Source: Lachnospiraceae bacterium (GTDB taxonomy: Bacteria > Bacillota > Clostridia > Lachnospirales > Lachnospiraceae). Taken from it: a stretch of DNA of 64,000 nt. Numbering within the stretch: position 1 is the stretch's first letter; each line of letters opens with the position of its first letter. A program made the position numbers and the translations under genes. This document shows, piece after piece, positions 8,911 through 17,230 of the stretch. The notes beneath the pieces are model-generated. The model was not told the origin of the DNA. It did not search any database and saw only the letters and a list, made by a program, of their open reading frames with translations. The stretch is from positions 10,890 to 74,889 of the forward strand of contig SFDP01000003.1 in NCBI GenBank assembly GCA_004558185.1, read 5' to 3'.

Positions 8911-9894
8911 ATGTCCATTAGAATACACAACTTTATGGGAAAGCTGGGCTGGGAATTACAAAAGCGGGTGCCTAATTTTTCCAGCAACAGCTATCTTACC
9001 CTGCAGTTCTTAAGCAGAAGAAAGTCCCAAAAGGAATATATTGATTATTTTTATGGGGAGGGAGAGGAGGCGCCCTTTCCCCTGATCGTGAATCTGGAAA
9101 CGATCAACCGGTGCAACAGCACCTGCTCCTTTTGTACGGCCAATAAGTATGCGGAGAAACGGCCCTATAAGCGGATGGAGGATGAGCTGTTTTACCGTAT
9201 TATCGACCAGCTGAAGGATTGGGGTTATAAGGGACACCTGACCTTATATGGAAATAATGAGCCATGGCTGGATACCCGAATCGTTGAATTCCATCGCTAT
9301 TGCAGAGAACAGCTCCCTGATTGCTTTATTTTTATGTCTACCAACGGACTGTTGCTGGATATTGATAAAGTAAAGGCGATTACGCCTTATGTAGATCAGC
9401 TCATTATTAATAATTACTGTTTGGATATGAAGCTGCATGATAATGTGGCTGAAATATATGAATATGTCAAAAAGAATCCCGAAGAATTTGAACAGGTGGA
9501 TATCTTGATTCAGATTCGCTATATGGAAGCGGTTCTGACCAATCGTGCAGGCAGCGCTCCCAATAAAAAGAACACAACGAAGGTGATCAAAGAAACCTGT
9601 CTGATGCCATTTACCGATATGTTTATCTTTCCTGATGGAAGAATGGGAATCTGCTGCTGCGATAATCTTGAGGTAACTACCCTGGCAGACCTGAATACTA
9701 CTCCGCTGAAAGAGGCGTGGAACAGTGCAGAATACAGACGGGTCAGAGAGGCGATCAGGGAGGGAAGGCAAAACTTTCCATTCTGTAAATTCTGTGACTT
9801 TATTGATGCGGGGCTGAGAATGGATGCAGTGGATGATGTTTTAAAAAACAGCGGTACAATGAGAGGAGCAAGACAGTCACTTTTTTCAAAATAA
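8911..9894 (+). CDS. radical SAM/SPASM-type protein
   Basis: A 327-residue radical S-adenosylmethionine enzyme. The [4Fe-4S] motif CxxxCxxC is CNSTCSFC at about residue 70, after the usual core beta strand (PLIVNLETIN). The TIM-barrel continues with HLTLYGNNEPWLD (GNNEP in place of GGEP). Near the C-terminus a short SPASM-like cluster-binding region is suggested by GRMGICCCDN and FPFCKFCDF. The substrate is unknown. There is no nearby peptide precursor or partner, which argues against a RiPP cluster. AGGAGAAGGA precedes the ATG. Confidence 0.85.
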   Translation: MSIRIHNFMGKLGWELQKRVPNFSSNSYLTLQFLSRRKSQKEYIDYFYGEGEEAPFPLIVNLETINRCNSTCSFCTANKYAEKRPYKRMEDELFYRIIDQLKDWGYKGHLTLYGNNEPWLDTRIVEFHRYCREQLPDCFIFMSTNGLLLDIDKVKAITPYVDQLIINNYCLDMKLHDNVAEIYEYVKKNPEEFEQVDILIQIRYMEAVLTNRAGSAPNKKNTTKVIKETCLMPFTDMFIFPDGRMGICCCDNLEVTTLADLNTTPLKEAWNSAEYRRVREAIREGRQNFPFCKFCDFIDAGLRMDAVDDVLKNSGTMRGARQSLFSK

Positions 9895-9930
9895 AAGAGG
9901 AATAAAGTTCTGATTAACAGTAAAAAAGAT

Positions 9931-9959
9931 TTGAATTTTTGGTTCATATTTGATATGAT
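9931..9959 (+). promoter_or_regulatory. promoter of the CheY-like gene
   Basis: TTGAAT (9931-9936), a 17-base spacer and TATGAT (9954-9959), 40 bases before the ATG at 10000. Confidence 0.75.
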
Positions 9960-9999
9960 GAAAAATGTTCAAATTTTCTGCAAAAGAGAGGGATTCAGT

Positions 10000-10365
10000 A
10001 TGGGACAGTCAGTTTTGGTGTGTGATGATGCTGCCTTTATGCGATTAATGTTAAAGAATATTCTGGAGCAGCATGGCTATAGAGTAGTAGGTGAAGCGGT
10101 AAATGGCAACGATGCCATTAATAAGTATAAGCAGCTTAAGCCGGACCTGGTTACAATGGATATTACCATGCCTGACATGAATGGGATTGAGGCGGTTAAG
10201 GCCATCCGTGCTTTCGATTCGAAAGCGAAGATCATTATGTGCTCTGCCATGGGACAGCAGGTCATGGTGGTAGAGGCTATTCAGGCAGGCGCCAGTGATT
10301 TTATTGTCAAGCCCTTCCATGCCGATCAGGTAATGGAGGCCTTACGCAAAGTGATGTCGTTTTAA
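10000..10365 (+). CDS. CheY-like stand-alone response regulator
   Basis: A 121-residue single receiver domain with no output domain. The acidic pair is DD in LVCDDAAFMR, the phospho-acceptor Asp lies in TMDITMPDMNG, the switch Ser in IIMCSAMG, and the invariant Lys in IVKPF. This is the CheY pattern of chemotaxis, in which the phosphorylated protein binds the flagellar switch, but it could serve another kinase. The only other chemotaxis-type gene in the window is the cheR-like gene at 37888. The ATG at 10000 is chosen over upstream starts because GAGAGGG precedes it and it lies after the promoter. Confidence 0.9.
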   Translation: MGQSVLVCDDAAFMRLMLKNILEQHGYRVVGEAVNGNDAINKYKQLKPDLVTMDITMPDMNGIEAVKAIRAFDSKAKIIMCSAMGQQVMVVEAIQAGASDFIVKPFHADQVMEALRKVMSF

Positions 10366-10380
10366 ACTCAACTAAACAGA

Positions 10381-10437
10381 AGCAAAAGGAAAGCTGTGTA
10401 ACAGCGATTTTGCGAATGGGATTCTGAATAGTTACAG
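10381..10437 (+). repeat. structured intergenic repeat, copy 1
   Basis: About 55 bases that recur at 22045-22099 with 49 of 55 identical by eye. It folds as GCAAAA/TTTTGC enclosing GCTGT-GTA-ACAGC. It starts 15 bases after the CheY-like gene and ends 18 bases before alaS. Confidence 0.7.
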
Positions 10438-10455
10438 GATTTGGAGGAGACAGAG

Positions 10456-13107
10456 ATGAAGCCATATGGAGTTAATGAGTTACGGAAAATGTATCTGGAG
10501 TTTTTTGAATCAAAGGGCCATCTTGCCAAAGGGAGCTATTCGCTTGTTCCGCACAATGACAATTCGTTATTGCTGATTAACGCCGGTATGGCTCCCTTGA
10601 AGCCTTATTTTACCGGACAGGAGATCCCTCCCAGAAAGAGGATGACCACCTGTCAGAAATGTGTCAGAACAGGCGATATTGAAAATGTCGGAAAAACGGC
10701 CAGACATCTTACCTTTTTTGAAATGCTGGGTAATTTTTCCTTTGGAGATTATTTTAAAAAGGAAGCTATTGAATGGAGCTGGGAGTTTTTGACTAAAGTC
10801 ATCGGTATGGATCCTGAGAGGCTCTATCCCTCCATTTATTTTGAAGATGAAGAAGCATTTGAAATCTGGAACAGGGATATCGGCATACCGGCAGATAGAA
10901 TCACCCGTTTTTATCGTGATGAAAATGGGAAATGTGATAATTTCTGGGAGCATGGCGCAGGACCTTGCGGGCCATGCTCTGAGATCTACTATGATCGCGG
11001 CGAAAAATATGGCTGCCATCGCCCGGACTGTAAAGTGGGCTGTGAATGCGATCGGTTTATGGAGGTCTGGAATAACGTTTTTACCCAATACGATGGTGAC
11101 GGAAAAGGAAATTATACGGAGCTTGCCAATAAGAACATCGATACAGGGATGGGTCTTGAGCGTTTGGCAGTAGTGGTGCAGGATGTGGGCTCTGTTTTCG
11201 ATATCGATACCATGAAAGCCATTCGGGATCGCATCTGTGAGATCGCCGGCACCAGCTATGGTGAGGAGGAAGAAAAGGATATTTCTATCCGACTGATTAC
11301 AGATCATATCCGTTCAGCCACCTTCCTGATTTCAGACGGTGTCATGCCCTCCAATGAGGGACGGGGCTATGTGCTCAGGCGATTGATCCGAAGGGTAGCC
11401 AGACATGGAAGGCTTTTAGGGATTCAGGAGCAGTTTTTGGCCAATTTAAGTCAGACAGTGATCGCAGAGTCCAAGGATGGTTATCCTGAATTGGAAGAAA
11501 AGAAAGCCTTTATTTTGAATGTGCTGACCCAGGAAGAAAGTAAATTTGACAAGACCATTGACCAGGGGTTGGCCATTTTGAAGGAAATGAAGGCTGTGAT
11601 GAACGGGGAAGGCCGCACAGAACTTTCCGGTGAAGAAGCCTTTAAACTCTATGATACTTATGGGTTTCCTCTGGATTTAACCCAGGAGATTTTGGCTGAA
11701 GACGGTATGACCCTGGATGAAGAAGGCTTCAAGGCAGCCATGGAGAACCAGAGAGAAACCGCCAGAAAGAGACGTAAGGAAACCAATTATATGGGAGCAG
11801 ATGCAACCGTATATGATTCCATCGATCCTTCAATCACCTCCGTCTTCGTAGGCTATGACCGACTGACTCATGAATCCCGGGTAACGGTATTGACCACGGA
11901 AACCGAACTGACAGAAGCCCTGTCCGATGGACAGGTAGGAACCATCATCGTAGATGAGACGCCGTTCTATGCCACGATGGGCGGACAAAGTGCGGACATC
12001 GGCAGCATCGTTGGAACGGAGGGAGAGTTTACGGTAAAGGATACGGTAAAGCTGCCTGGTGGTAAAATAGGCCATATCGGACAGATGACCAGAGGAATGA
12101 TCAAAAGGGGAGATCAGGTCTTGCTTCAGGTGGAGGCAGAGAACCGAAGCAATACCTGCAAAAACCATAGTGCAACCCATCTATTGCACAAAGCCCTGAG
12201 AGAGGTTCTGGGCACTCATGTGGAACAGGCCGGCTCTCTTGTTGACGGACACCATCTCCGGTTCGATTTCAGTCATTTTGCAGCGATGACCGATGAGGAG
12301 CTTAGCCGTGTAGAAAATCTGGTAAACGAAAAGATTGAAGAGAATCTGGAAGTAGTTACTGAGGAAATGAGTGTGGAGGATGCCAAAAGGGCAGGAGCTA
12401 TGGCACTCTTCGGAGAAAAATATGGAGAAACCGTAAGAGTTTTGAGTATGGGAGATTTCTCTATTGAGCTTTGCGGTGGCACCCATGTAAAAAATACGGG
12501 AACCATTTCCAGCTTTAAGATTATTTCCGAGAGCGGAGTTGCGGCAGGAGTTCGCCGCATTGAAGCTCTTACCGGAAAAGGGGTAACCGCTTATTATCAA
12601 CAGATGGAGAAGAGTCTGGAGCAGGCAGCCAAAGTGCTTAAGACGACCCCGGGCAAGGTTACGGAGAAAATTGAGCATTTGCTGGCAGAGCTCAAAGGCC
12701 TGCAGAGCGAGAATGAATCCATGAAATCCCGACTGGCCAAGGATGCGTTGGGAGACGTAATGGATCAGGTGAAGGAGATCAAAGGAGTGAATCTTTTGGC
12801 TGCTTCCCTGAAAGGAGTAGACATGAACGGTCTTCGTGAGCTGGGTGACCAGCTAAAGGAGAAGCTGGGAGAAGGCGTTATCCTTTTGGCTTCAGAAACG
12901 GAGGGCAAGGTGAATCTGATGGCGATGGCCACGGATGAAGCCATGAAGAAGGGAGCTCATGCAGGTAATCTGATTAAAGGAATTGCTTCTCTTGTAGGAG
13001 GAGGAGGCGGCGGCCGTCCCAATATGGCTCAGGCCGGAGGAAAGAATCCCGGAGGTATCGCAGAAGCCCTTGAGGAAGCGGTGAGGATTCTGGAAAAACA
13101 ACTATAA
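10456..13107 (+). CDS. alaS: alanyl-tRNA synthetase
   Basis: Charges tRNA-Ala and clears mischarged Ser/Gly. The 883-residue protein has all usual parts. First comes the class II catalytic core (NELRKMYLEFFESKGH, TCQKCVRTGDIENVG), then a tRNA-recognition helical region. The editing domain carries zinc ligands HxxxH (HSATH) and CGGTH. The C-terminal DHHA1/C-Ala domain ends in the Gly-rich segment VGGGGGGRPNMAQAGG. The start is the ATG at 10456, with GGAGGAG at 10443-10449; an upstream in-frame TTG at 10441 precedes this site. No T-box leader is seen. It shares the gap after cheY with a structured repeat. Confidence 0.97.
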   Translation: MKPYGVNELRKMYLEFFESKGHLAKGSYSLVPHNDNSLLLINAGMAPLKPYFTGQEIPPRKRMTTCQKCVRTGDIENVGKTARHLTFFEMLGNFSFGDYFKKEAIEWSWEFLTKVIGMDPERLYPSIYFEDEEAFEIWNRDIGIPADRITRFYRDENGKCDNFWEHGAGPCGPCSEIYYDRGEKYGCHRPDCKVGCECDRFMEVWNNVFTQYDGDGKGNYTELANKNIDTGMGLERLAVVVQDVGSVFDIDTMKAIRDRICEIAGTSYGEEEEKDISIRLITDHIRSATFLISDGVMPSNEGRGYVLRRLIRRVARHGRLLGIQEQFLANLSQTVIAESKDGYPELEEKKAFILNVLTQEESKFDKTIDQGLAILKEMKAVMNGEGRTELSGEEAFKLYDTYGFPLDLTQEILAEDGMTLDEEGFKAAMENQRETARKRRKETNYMGADATVYDSIDPSITSVFVGYDRLTHESRVTVLTTETELTEALSDGQVGTIIVDETPFYATMGGQSADIGSIVGTEGEFTVKDTVKLPGGKIGHIGQMTRGMIKRGDQVLLQVEAENRSNTCKNHSATHLLHKALREVLGTHVEQAGSLVDGHHLRFDFSHFAAMTDEELSRVENLVNEKIEENLEVVTEEMSVEDAKRAGAMALFGEKYGETVRVLSMGDFSIELCGGTHVKNTGTISSFKIISESGVAAGVRRIEALTGKGVTAYYQQMEKSLEQAAKVLKTTPGKVTEKIEHLLAELKGLQSENESMKSRLAKDALGDVMDQVKEIKGVNLLAASLKGVDMNGLRELGDQLKEKLGEGVILLASETEGKVNLMAMATDEAMKKGAHAGNLIKGIASLVGGGGGGRPNMAQAGGKNPGGIAEALEEAVRILEKQL

Positions 13108-13171
13108 GGGAAGATTTCTGCAGGACAAAAGTGGAAAACAGAAAAAATGCGGAAAAAATTTCAAAAAAAGG

Positions 13172-13199
13172 TTGACGAAGAGAGAATTTTTGCTATAAT
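13172..13199 (+). promoter_or_regulatory. rpsU promoter
   Basis: TTGACG (13172-13177), a 16-base spacer and TATAAT (13194-13199). This leaves an untranslated leader of about 100 bases before rpsU, long enough to hold a control element, though I see no strong hairpin in it. Confidence 0.82.
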
Positions 13200-13307
13200 A
13201 TATTTTGTATGTATCGGCGGTGATTTTTTGCCTGTTGATTCATATAGAAAATAAACCCAAATCAGTCATGTTGCTAGGAAGGGACTGAAGGGAGGTTAGG
13301 GTGTAGG

Positions 13308-13484
13308 ATGTCAAACGTAATCGTAAAAGAGAACGAGACTTTAGACAGCGCTTTACGTCGTTTTAAAAGAAGCTGCGCTAAGGCTGGTATTCAGCAGGAG
13401 ATTCGTAAGAGAGAGCATTACGAGAAGCCAAGCGTAAGACGTAAGAAGAAATCTGAAGCGGCAAGAAAACGTAAATATAATTAA
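13308..13484 (+). CDS. rpsU: 30S ribosomal protein S21
   Basis: A 58-residue, very basic protein beginning MSNVIVKENETLDSALRRFK and ending in an Arg/Lys-rich tail. It matches S21 throughout, including the RRFKRSC block. S21 is needed for initiation on the 30S subunit. GGGAGG lies about a dozen bases before the ATG. It has its own strong promoter and terminator, so it is monocistronic. Confidence 0.96.
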   Translation: MSNVIVKENETLDSALRRFKRSCAKAGIQQEIRKREHYEKPSVRRKKKSEAARKRKYN

Positions 13485-13492
13485 TCAATGGA

Positions 13493-13525
13493 ATCCCTGA
13501 TAGGTCTATCAGGGATTTTATTTTT
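13493..13525 (+). terminator. rpsU terminator
   Basis: Perfect 11-bp arms ATCCCTGATAG and CTATCAGGGAT with a 2-base centre, followed by TTTATTTTT. Confidence 0.92.
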
Positions 13526-13600
13526 GGGAATAGTCCGGCAGATGAATATTTTTCCATGCAGGTCATAGAAATAAGGATAAGAAGATTGAAAGGATACCTG

Positions 13601-14776
13601 ATGAAAAAAAGACTGTGTTCATTTCTATGTATTATTCTTATTCTGGGTCTGCTTCCCATGATCCCGGCCCGGGGAGAAGAGGTGAGTCTGCATGGTCCCT
13701 CTGCAATTTTGATGGAAAGCAAAACCGGTACGGTGATCTATGAAAAAAGTCCGGATGAGGTAAGGAGCCCTGCCAGCATAACCAAAATCATGACATTGCT
13801 GTTGATTTTTGAGGCACTGGAAGAAAAGCAAATTACCCTGGAGGAAAAGGTCATTACCAGCGCCCATGCCAAATCCATGGGAGGCTCCCAGGTTTTTTTG
13901 GAAGAAGGGGAGGAACAAACGGTAGATACACTGATCAAATGTATTGCAGTTGCCAGTGGAAACGATGCCTCAGTGGCTATGGCAGAGCATATCGCCGGAA
14001 GTGAGGAGGCTTTTGTGGAAATGATGAATCAAAAGGCAGTGGAAATGGGGCTTGAGAATACGCATTTTGTGGACTGCTGCGGCCTAAGTGCATCGGATGA
14101 CCATCATACCTCAGCCAGAGATGTGGCCTTAATGTCCAAAGAATTGATTACCCGTTTTCCCCAGGTTTTTACTTATACGACCATATGGATGGAGGATATT
14201 ACCCATGTAACAAAAAAGGGAGAAAGTATCTTTACTCTATCATCCACCAATAAGCTGCTGAAGCAGTATCCTTATGCCAACGGATTAAAAACAGGCTCCA
14301 CCGACAAAGCAAAATACTGCCTGTCTGCAACAGCAGAGAAAGATGGTATTCAACTGATTGCAGTAGTTATGGGTGCACCGGATCATAAGGTGCGGTTTCA
14401 GGATTGCCAAACACTGCTCAATTACGGCTTTGCCAAGGCACATTTTTACGAAGATCGTCAGGAAACCGGTTTTGTGCCTTTGCCGGTAGACGGGGGAGTA
14501 GTGGAAGAACTGTCGATATCCTATGAAAGTGCCTTTACATATCTGGATTTGGAAGGCAACGATTTAAGCAAGGTGAATAAGGAGGAGCGTCTGCCCCAGC
14601 GAGTTTTGGCACCCATAAATAAAGGGGATAAGGTAGGAGAGGCAGTATATTTTCTTGGGGAAAAGAAGATCGGGAGTGTAGCTATTGTGGCCGATGAAGC
14701 CGTCGCAAAAGCAGGAATATCAGATTGTTTTAAAAAGGTATGGATAAAATGGCTTTTAGGAAAAGAAAAGATGTGA
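13601..14776 (+). CDS. D-alanyl-D-alanine carboxypeptidase (PBP5/DacF family), paralogue 1
   Basis: A penicillin-binding protein that trims the terminal D-Ala of peptidoglycan stem peptides. An N-terminal signal peptide starts at the ATG at 13601, preceded by AAGGA; an upstream in-frame ATG at 13556 would spoil the signal peptide. The three active-site motifs are present: SxxK as SITK, SxN as SGN (VASGNDASVA), and KTG in NGLKTGSTD. A PBP5-type C-terminal beta domain follows (about residues 290-370), with a short amphipathic C-terminus that probably attaches to the membrane. It is the first gene of a run continuing through scpA-scpB and an ABC exporter to a second paralogue at 20769. Confidence 0.93.
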   Translation: MKKRLCSFLCIILILGLLPMIPARGEEVSLHGPSAILMESKTGTVIYEKSPDEVRSPASITKIMTLLLIFEALEEKQITLEEKVITSAHAKSMGGSQVFLEEGEEQTVDTLIKCIAVASGNDASVAMAEHIAGSEEAFVEMMNQKAVEMGLENTHFVDCCGLSASDDHHTSARDVALMSKELITRFPQVFTYTTIWMEDITHVTKKGESIFTLSSTNKLLKQYPYANGLKTGSTDKAKYCLSATAEKDGIQLIAVVMGAPDHKVRFQDCQTLLNYGFAKAHFYEDRQETGFVPLPVDGGVVEELSISYESAFTYLDLEGNDLSKVNKEERLPQRVLAPINKGDKVGEAVYFLGEKKIGSVAIVADEAVAKAGISDCFKKVWIKWLLGKEKM

Positions 14777-14824
14777 TAAGATAAATAAGTATGTTTTCCC
14801 TGTACGCAGAAAGGAGAAAAAGCA

Positions 14825-15712
14825 TTGAGCAGTTGGTTATGGATAATTCTCTGTGCAGGTATCGCTTTGGCCTGCTTTTTTGTGTTCATTATGGTGGTTG
14901 ACGGCAATCGGTTCAGAGTGGTTTCCTATCACCTTAAAAGCGATAAGATAGAAAAACCGCATCGTTTCGTACTGCTTGCAGATCTGCATAATAAAAGCTA
15001 TGGGAAGAATAACGACAGATTGATCGCTCAAATCAAGGCTCTTGGGCCGGAGGCTGTTTATATGGCCGGGGATATGATGACGGCGAAAAACGGCTGTGCC
15101 TATGATCAGGCAGTAAAACTGATCCGGGAGCTTTCCCGTGAATATCCTCTTTATTACAGTATGGGAAACCATGAAAGCCGGCTGTTTTTACACCCTGAGG
15201 CTTACGGTAATCTGTGGGAGGATTATGAAGCGAAGCTGAAGGAGACCGGAGTCTGGCTTTTGCGTAATCAGAGAAGGCATCAGGGAAGCGAACTGGCAGT
15301 AAGTGGATTGGATATGGAGGATAGATTCTATCGACATTTTAGGCTTCTTCCCATGTCCGGGGAATATTTGAACAAGATTCTGGGGGCTCCTGACGCTGAC
15401 CGCTATCAGATTCTGCTTGCCCATAATCCCGATTATTTCAGTTCCTACGCAGATTGGGGGGCAGATTTGGTGCTCTCCGGTCATGTACATGGGGGCGTAA
15501 TGCGCCTTCCTCTGGTCGGAGGGGTGATTTCTCCTGCACTTCGCCTGTTTCCTAAATATGACGGGGGAGTATTCAGAGAGGGAAAGACCACGATGGTTCT
15601 CAGCAGAGGACTGGGTATGCACACTTTGCCGGTACGAATATTCAATCCCGGAGAATTGGTGCTGATTACCCTGAGCCCGGAGAGAGAGCTTGTCAAAAAA
15701 GAAGAAAATTAG
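14825..15712 (+). CDS. membrane-anchored metallophosphoesterase (YkuE-like)
   Basis: A calcineurin-type dinuclear metal phosphoesterase of 295 residues. The family motifs appear in order: DLH (LADLHNK), GD (MAGDMM), GNHE, a His in AHNPDYF and GHVHGG. One N-terminal hydrophobic helix would anchor it to the membrane with the catalytic domain following. The start is TTG at 14825, with AAAGGAGAA spaced normally before it. Related proteins act on lipids or nucleotides in envelope metabolism, but the substrate here is unknown. It lies between a carboxypeptidase gene and scpA. Confidence 0.9.
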   Translation: MSSWLWIILCAGIALACFFVFIMVVDGNRFRVVSYHLKSDKIEKPHRFVLLADLHNKSYGKNNDRLIAQIKALGPEAVYMAGDMMTAKNGCAYDQAVKLIRELSREYPLYYSMGNHESRLFLHPEAYGNLWEDYEAKLKETGVWLLRNQRRHQGSELAVSGLDMEDRFYRHFRLLPMSGEYLNKILGAPDADRYQILLAHNPDYFSSYADWGADLVLSGHVHGGVMRLPLVGGVISPALRLFPKYDGGVFREGKTTMVLSRGLGMHTLPVRIFNPGELVLITLSPERELVKKEEN

Positions 15713-15786
15713 TAAAATATGGTACCGTAAGGCCGAATTTTTTGGCCGGACTACCAATGCTGCCGGGCAGCAGAATGAGAGAAGCT

Positions 15787-16539
15787 ATGGCCATATCGAT
15801 TAAGCTGCAGGTTTTTGAGGGACCTCTTGACCTGCTACTGCATCTAATTGAGAAAAATAAAATAGATATTTATGATATTCCTATTGTAGAAATCACCAGA
15901 CAGTATATGGATTATATCAAAGAGCTGGAGACAGAGGATATGAACGTCATGAGCGAGTTTTTGCTGATGGCAGCAACTCTTCTGGATATTAAATGCAGGA
16001 TGCTCCTTCCCAGAGAGGTGAATGAGGATGGAGAAGAGGAGGATCCAAGAGAAGAACTGGTTCAGCAGCTTTTGGAATATAAAATGTACAAATATATGTC
16101 CTTTGAGCTGAAGGATAGACAACTGGATGCAGATAAGAATTACTATAAGGCGCCAACCATCCCGGAGGAGGTGGTAGCCTATCAGCCTCCTGTGGATTAT
16201 GACGAACTCTTTGGAGATATTACCCTTAGAAAGCTCCATGAGATTTTTCAGGCTACGCTGAAACGCCAGGAGGACAAGATCGATCCTATTAGAAGCCAGT
16301 TTGGGCGAATCGAGAAGGATGAGATTAACATGGATGAAAAGCTGAGCTACATTCAGAATTATATTCGGCAGAATAAGACCTTTAGCTTCAAAAATCTTTT
16401 GGAAAAGAATCATAACAAAATGGAAATCGTAATTACCTTTCTGACGGTGTTGGAAATGATGAAGATGGGGCAGATCACCATAGTACAGGAGCATCTGTTT
16501 GATGATATTATCATCACCTCTAATGAACCGGTAGAGTAA
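15787..16539 (+). CDS. scpA: segregation and condensation protein ScpA
   Basis: The kleisin subunit of the SMC-ScpAB chromosome condensin. The N-terminal SMC-contacting block is clear (LQVFEGPLDLLLHLIEKNKI, then DIYDIPIVEITRQYMDY), followed by a variable middle and a C-terminal winged helix (MMKMGQITIVQEHLFDDI). The length of about 250 residues is normal. The in-frame region upstream includes a TTG at 15742 and an ATG at 15775. The ATG at 15787 (MAISIKLQVFEG) fits the family N-terminus best, though its ribosome binding site is weak. scpB follows 77 bases later; smc is not in this window. Confidence 0.94.
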   Translation: MAISIKLQVFEGPLDLLLHLIEKNKIDIYDIPIVEITRQYMDYIKELETEDMNVMSEFLLMAATLLDIKCRMLLPREVNEDGEEEDPREELVQQLLEYKMYKYMSFELKDRQLDADKNYYKAPTIPEEVVAYQPPVDYDELFGDITLRKLHEIFQATLKRQEDKIDPIRSQFGRIEKDEINMDEKLSYIQNYIRQNKTFSFKNLLEKNHNKMEIVITFLTVLEMMKMGQITIVQEHLFDDIIITSNEPVE

Positions 16540-16616
16540 AAGGATAGGAGGAAGCAACCGGGGATTTATCCTGATGCGCAGAGTTCCCGGAATTAAAATG
16601 CTGCGGAGGCGGCAGA

Positions 16617-17198
16617 ATGAGAGGAAAAATGGAAAGAGAAAAGCAGGAGGCGGTACTGGAAGCCGTTCTATTCACCATGGGGGAATCCGTTGAACTGACG
16701 AAGCTGGCAGAGGTAATTGAAGAGGACAAAGAAACTACCAGAGCGATTTTATATAAAATGAAAGATAAGCTGGCTCTAAGCGACCGGGGCATTGATCTCA
16801 TTGAGTTAGAGGATTCCTTTCAGCTTTGTACCAAGACTGAACTGTATGAGTATCTGATTAAAATTGCCAAAAATCCCAGAAAATATGTATTAACAGATGC
16901 CTGTCTGGAAACCCTTTCTATTATTGCTTATAAGCAGCCGATTACCCGCTCGGAGATCGAAAAGGTAAGAGGGGTGAGCTGTGACCATGCCATTAATCGT
17001 TTGATCGAGTTTGAGCTGGTTACAGAGCTTGGAAGAATGGATGCACCCGGCAGGCCGCTTCTGTTTGGAACTACAGAGGAATTTTTGCGAAGATTCGGTA
17101 TCCATTCCCTGGAGGCACTGCCTAAGCTGAATCCCATCCAGGTGGAGGAATTTAAGGAGCAGGCTGAACAGGAGATTGAACTGCAGCTTGGGGTATAG
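16617..17198 (+). CDS. scpB: segregation and condensation protein ScpB
   Basis: A dimeric partner of ScpA in the SMC complex. The 193-residue protein has tandem winged helices, with the hallmark LSIIAYKQPITRSEIEKVRG at about residues 99-118. RLIEFELVTELGRMDAPGRP and FGTTEEFLRRFG follow. GGAGG precedes the ATG at 16617; a second ATG three codons on is possible. Only about 30 bases separate it from the ABC transporter gene. Confidence 0.95.
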   Translation: MRGKMEREKQEAVLEAVLFTMGESVELTKLAEVIEEDKETTRAILYKMKDKLALSDRGIDLIELEDSFQLCTKTELYEYLIKIAKNPRKYVLTDACLETLSIIAYKQPITRSEIEKVRGVSCDHAINRLIEFELVTELGRMDAPGRPLLFGTTEEFLRRFGIHSLEALPKLNPIQVEEFKEQAEQEIELQLGV

Positions 17199-17230
17199 AT
17201 TGCAGCTAAGCTACGACATTGGAGGAAGGT

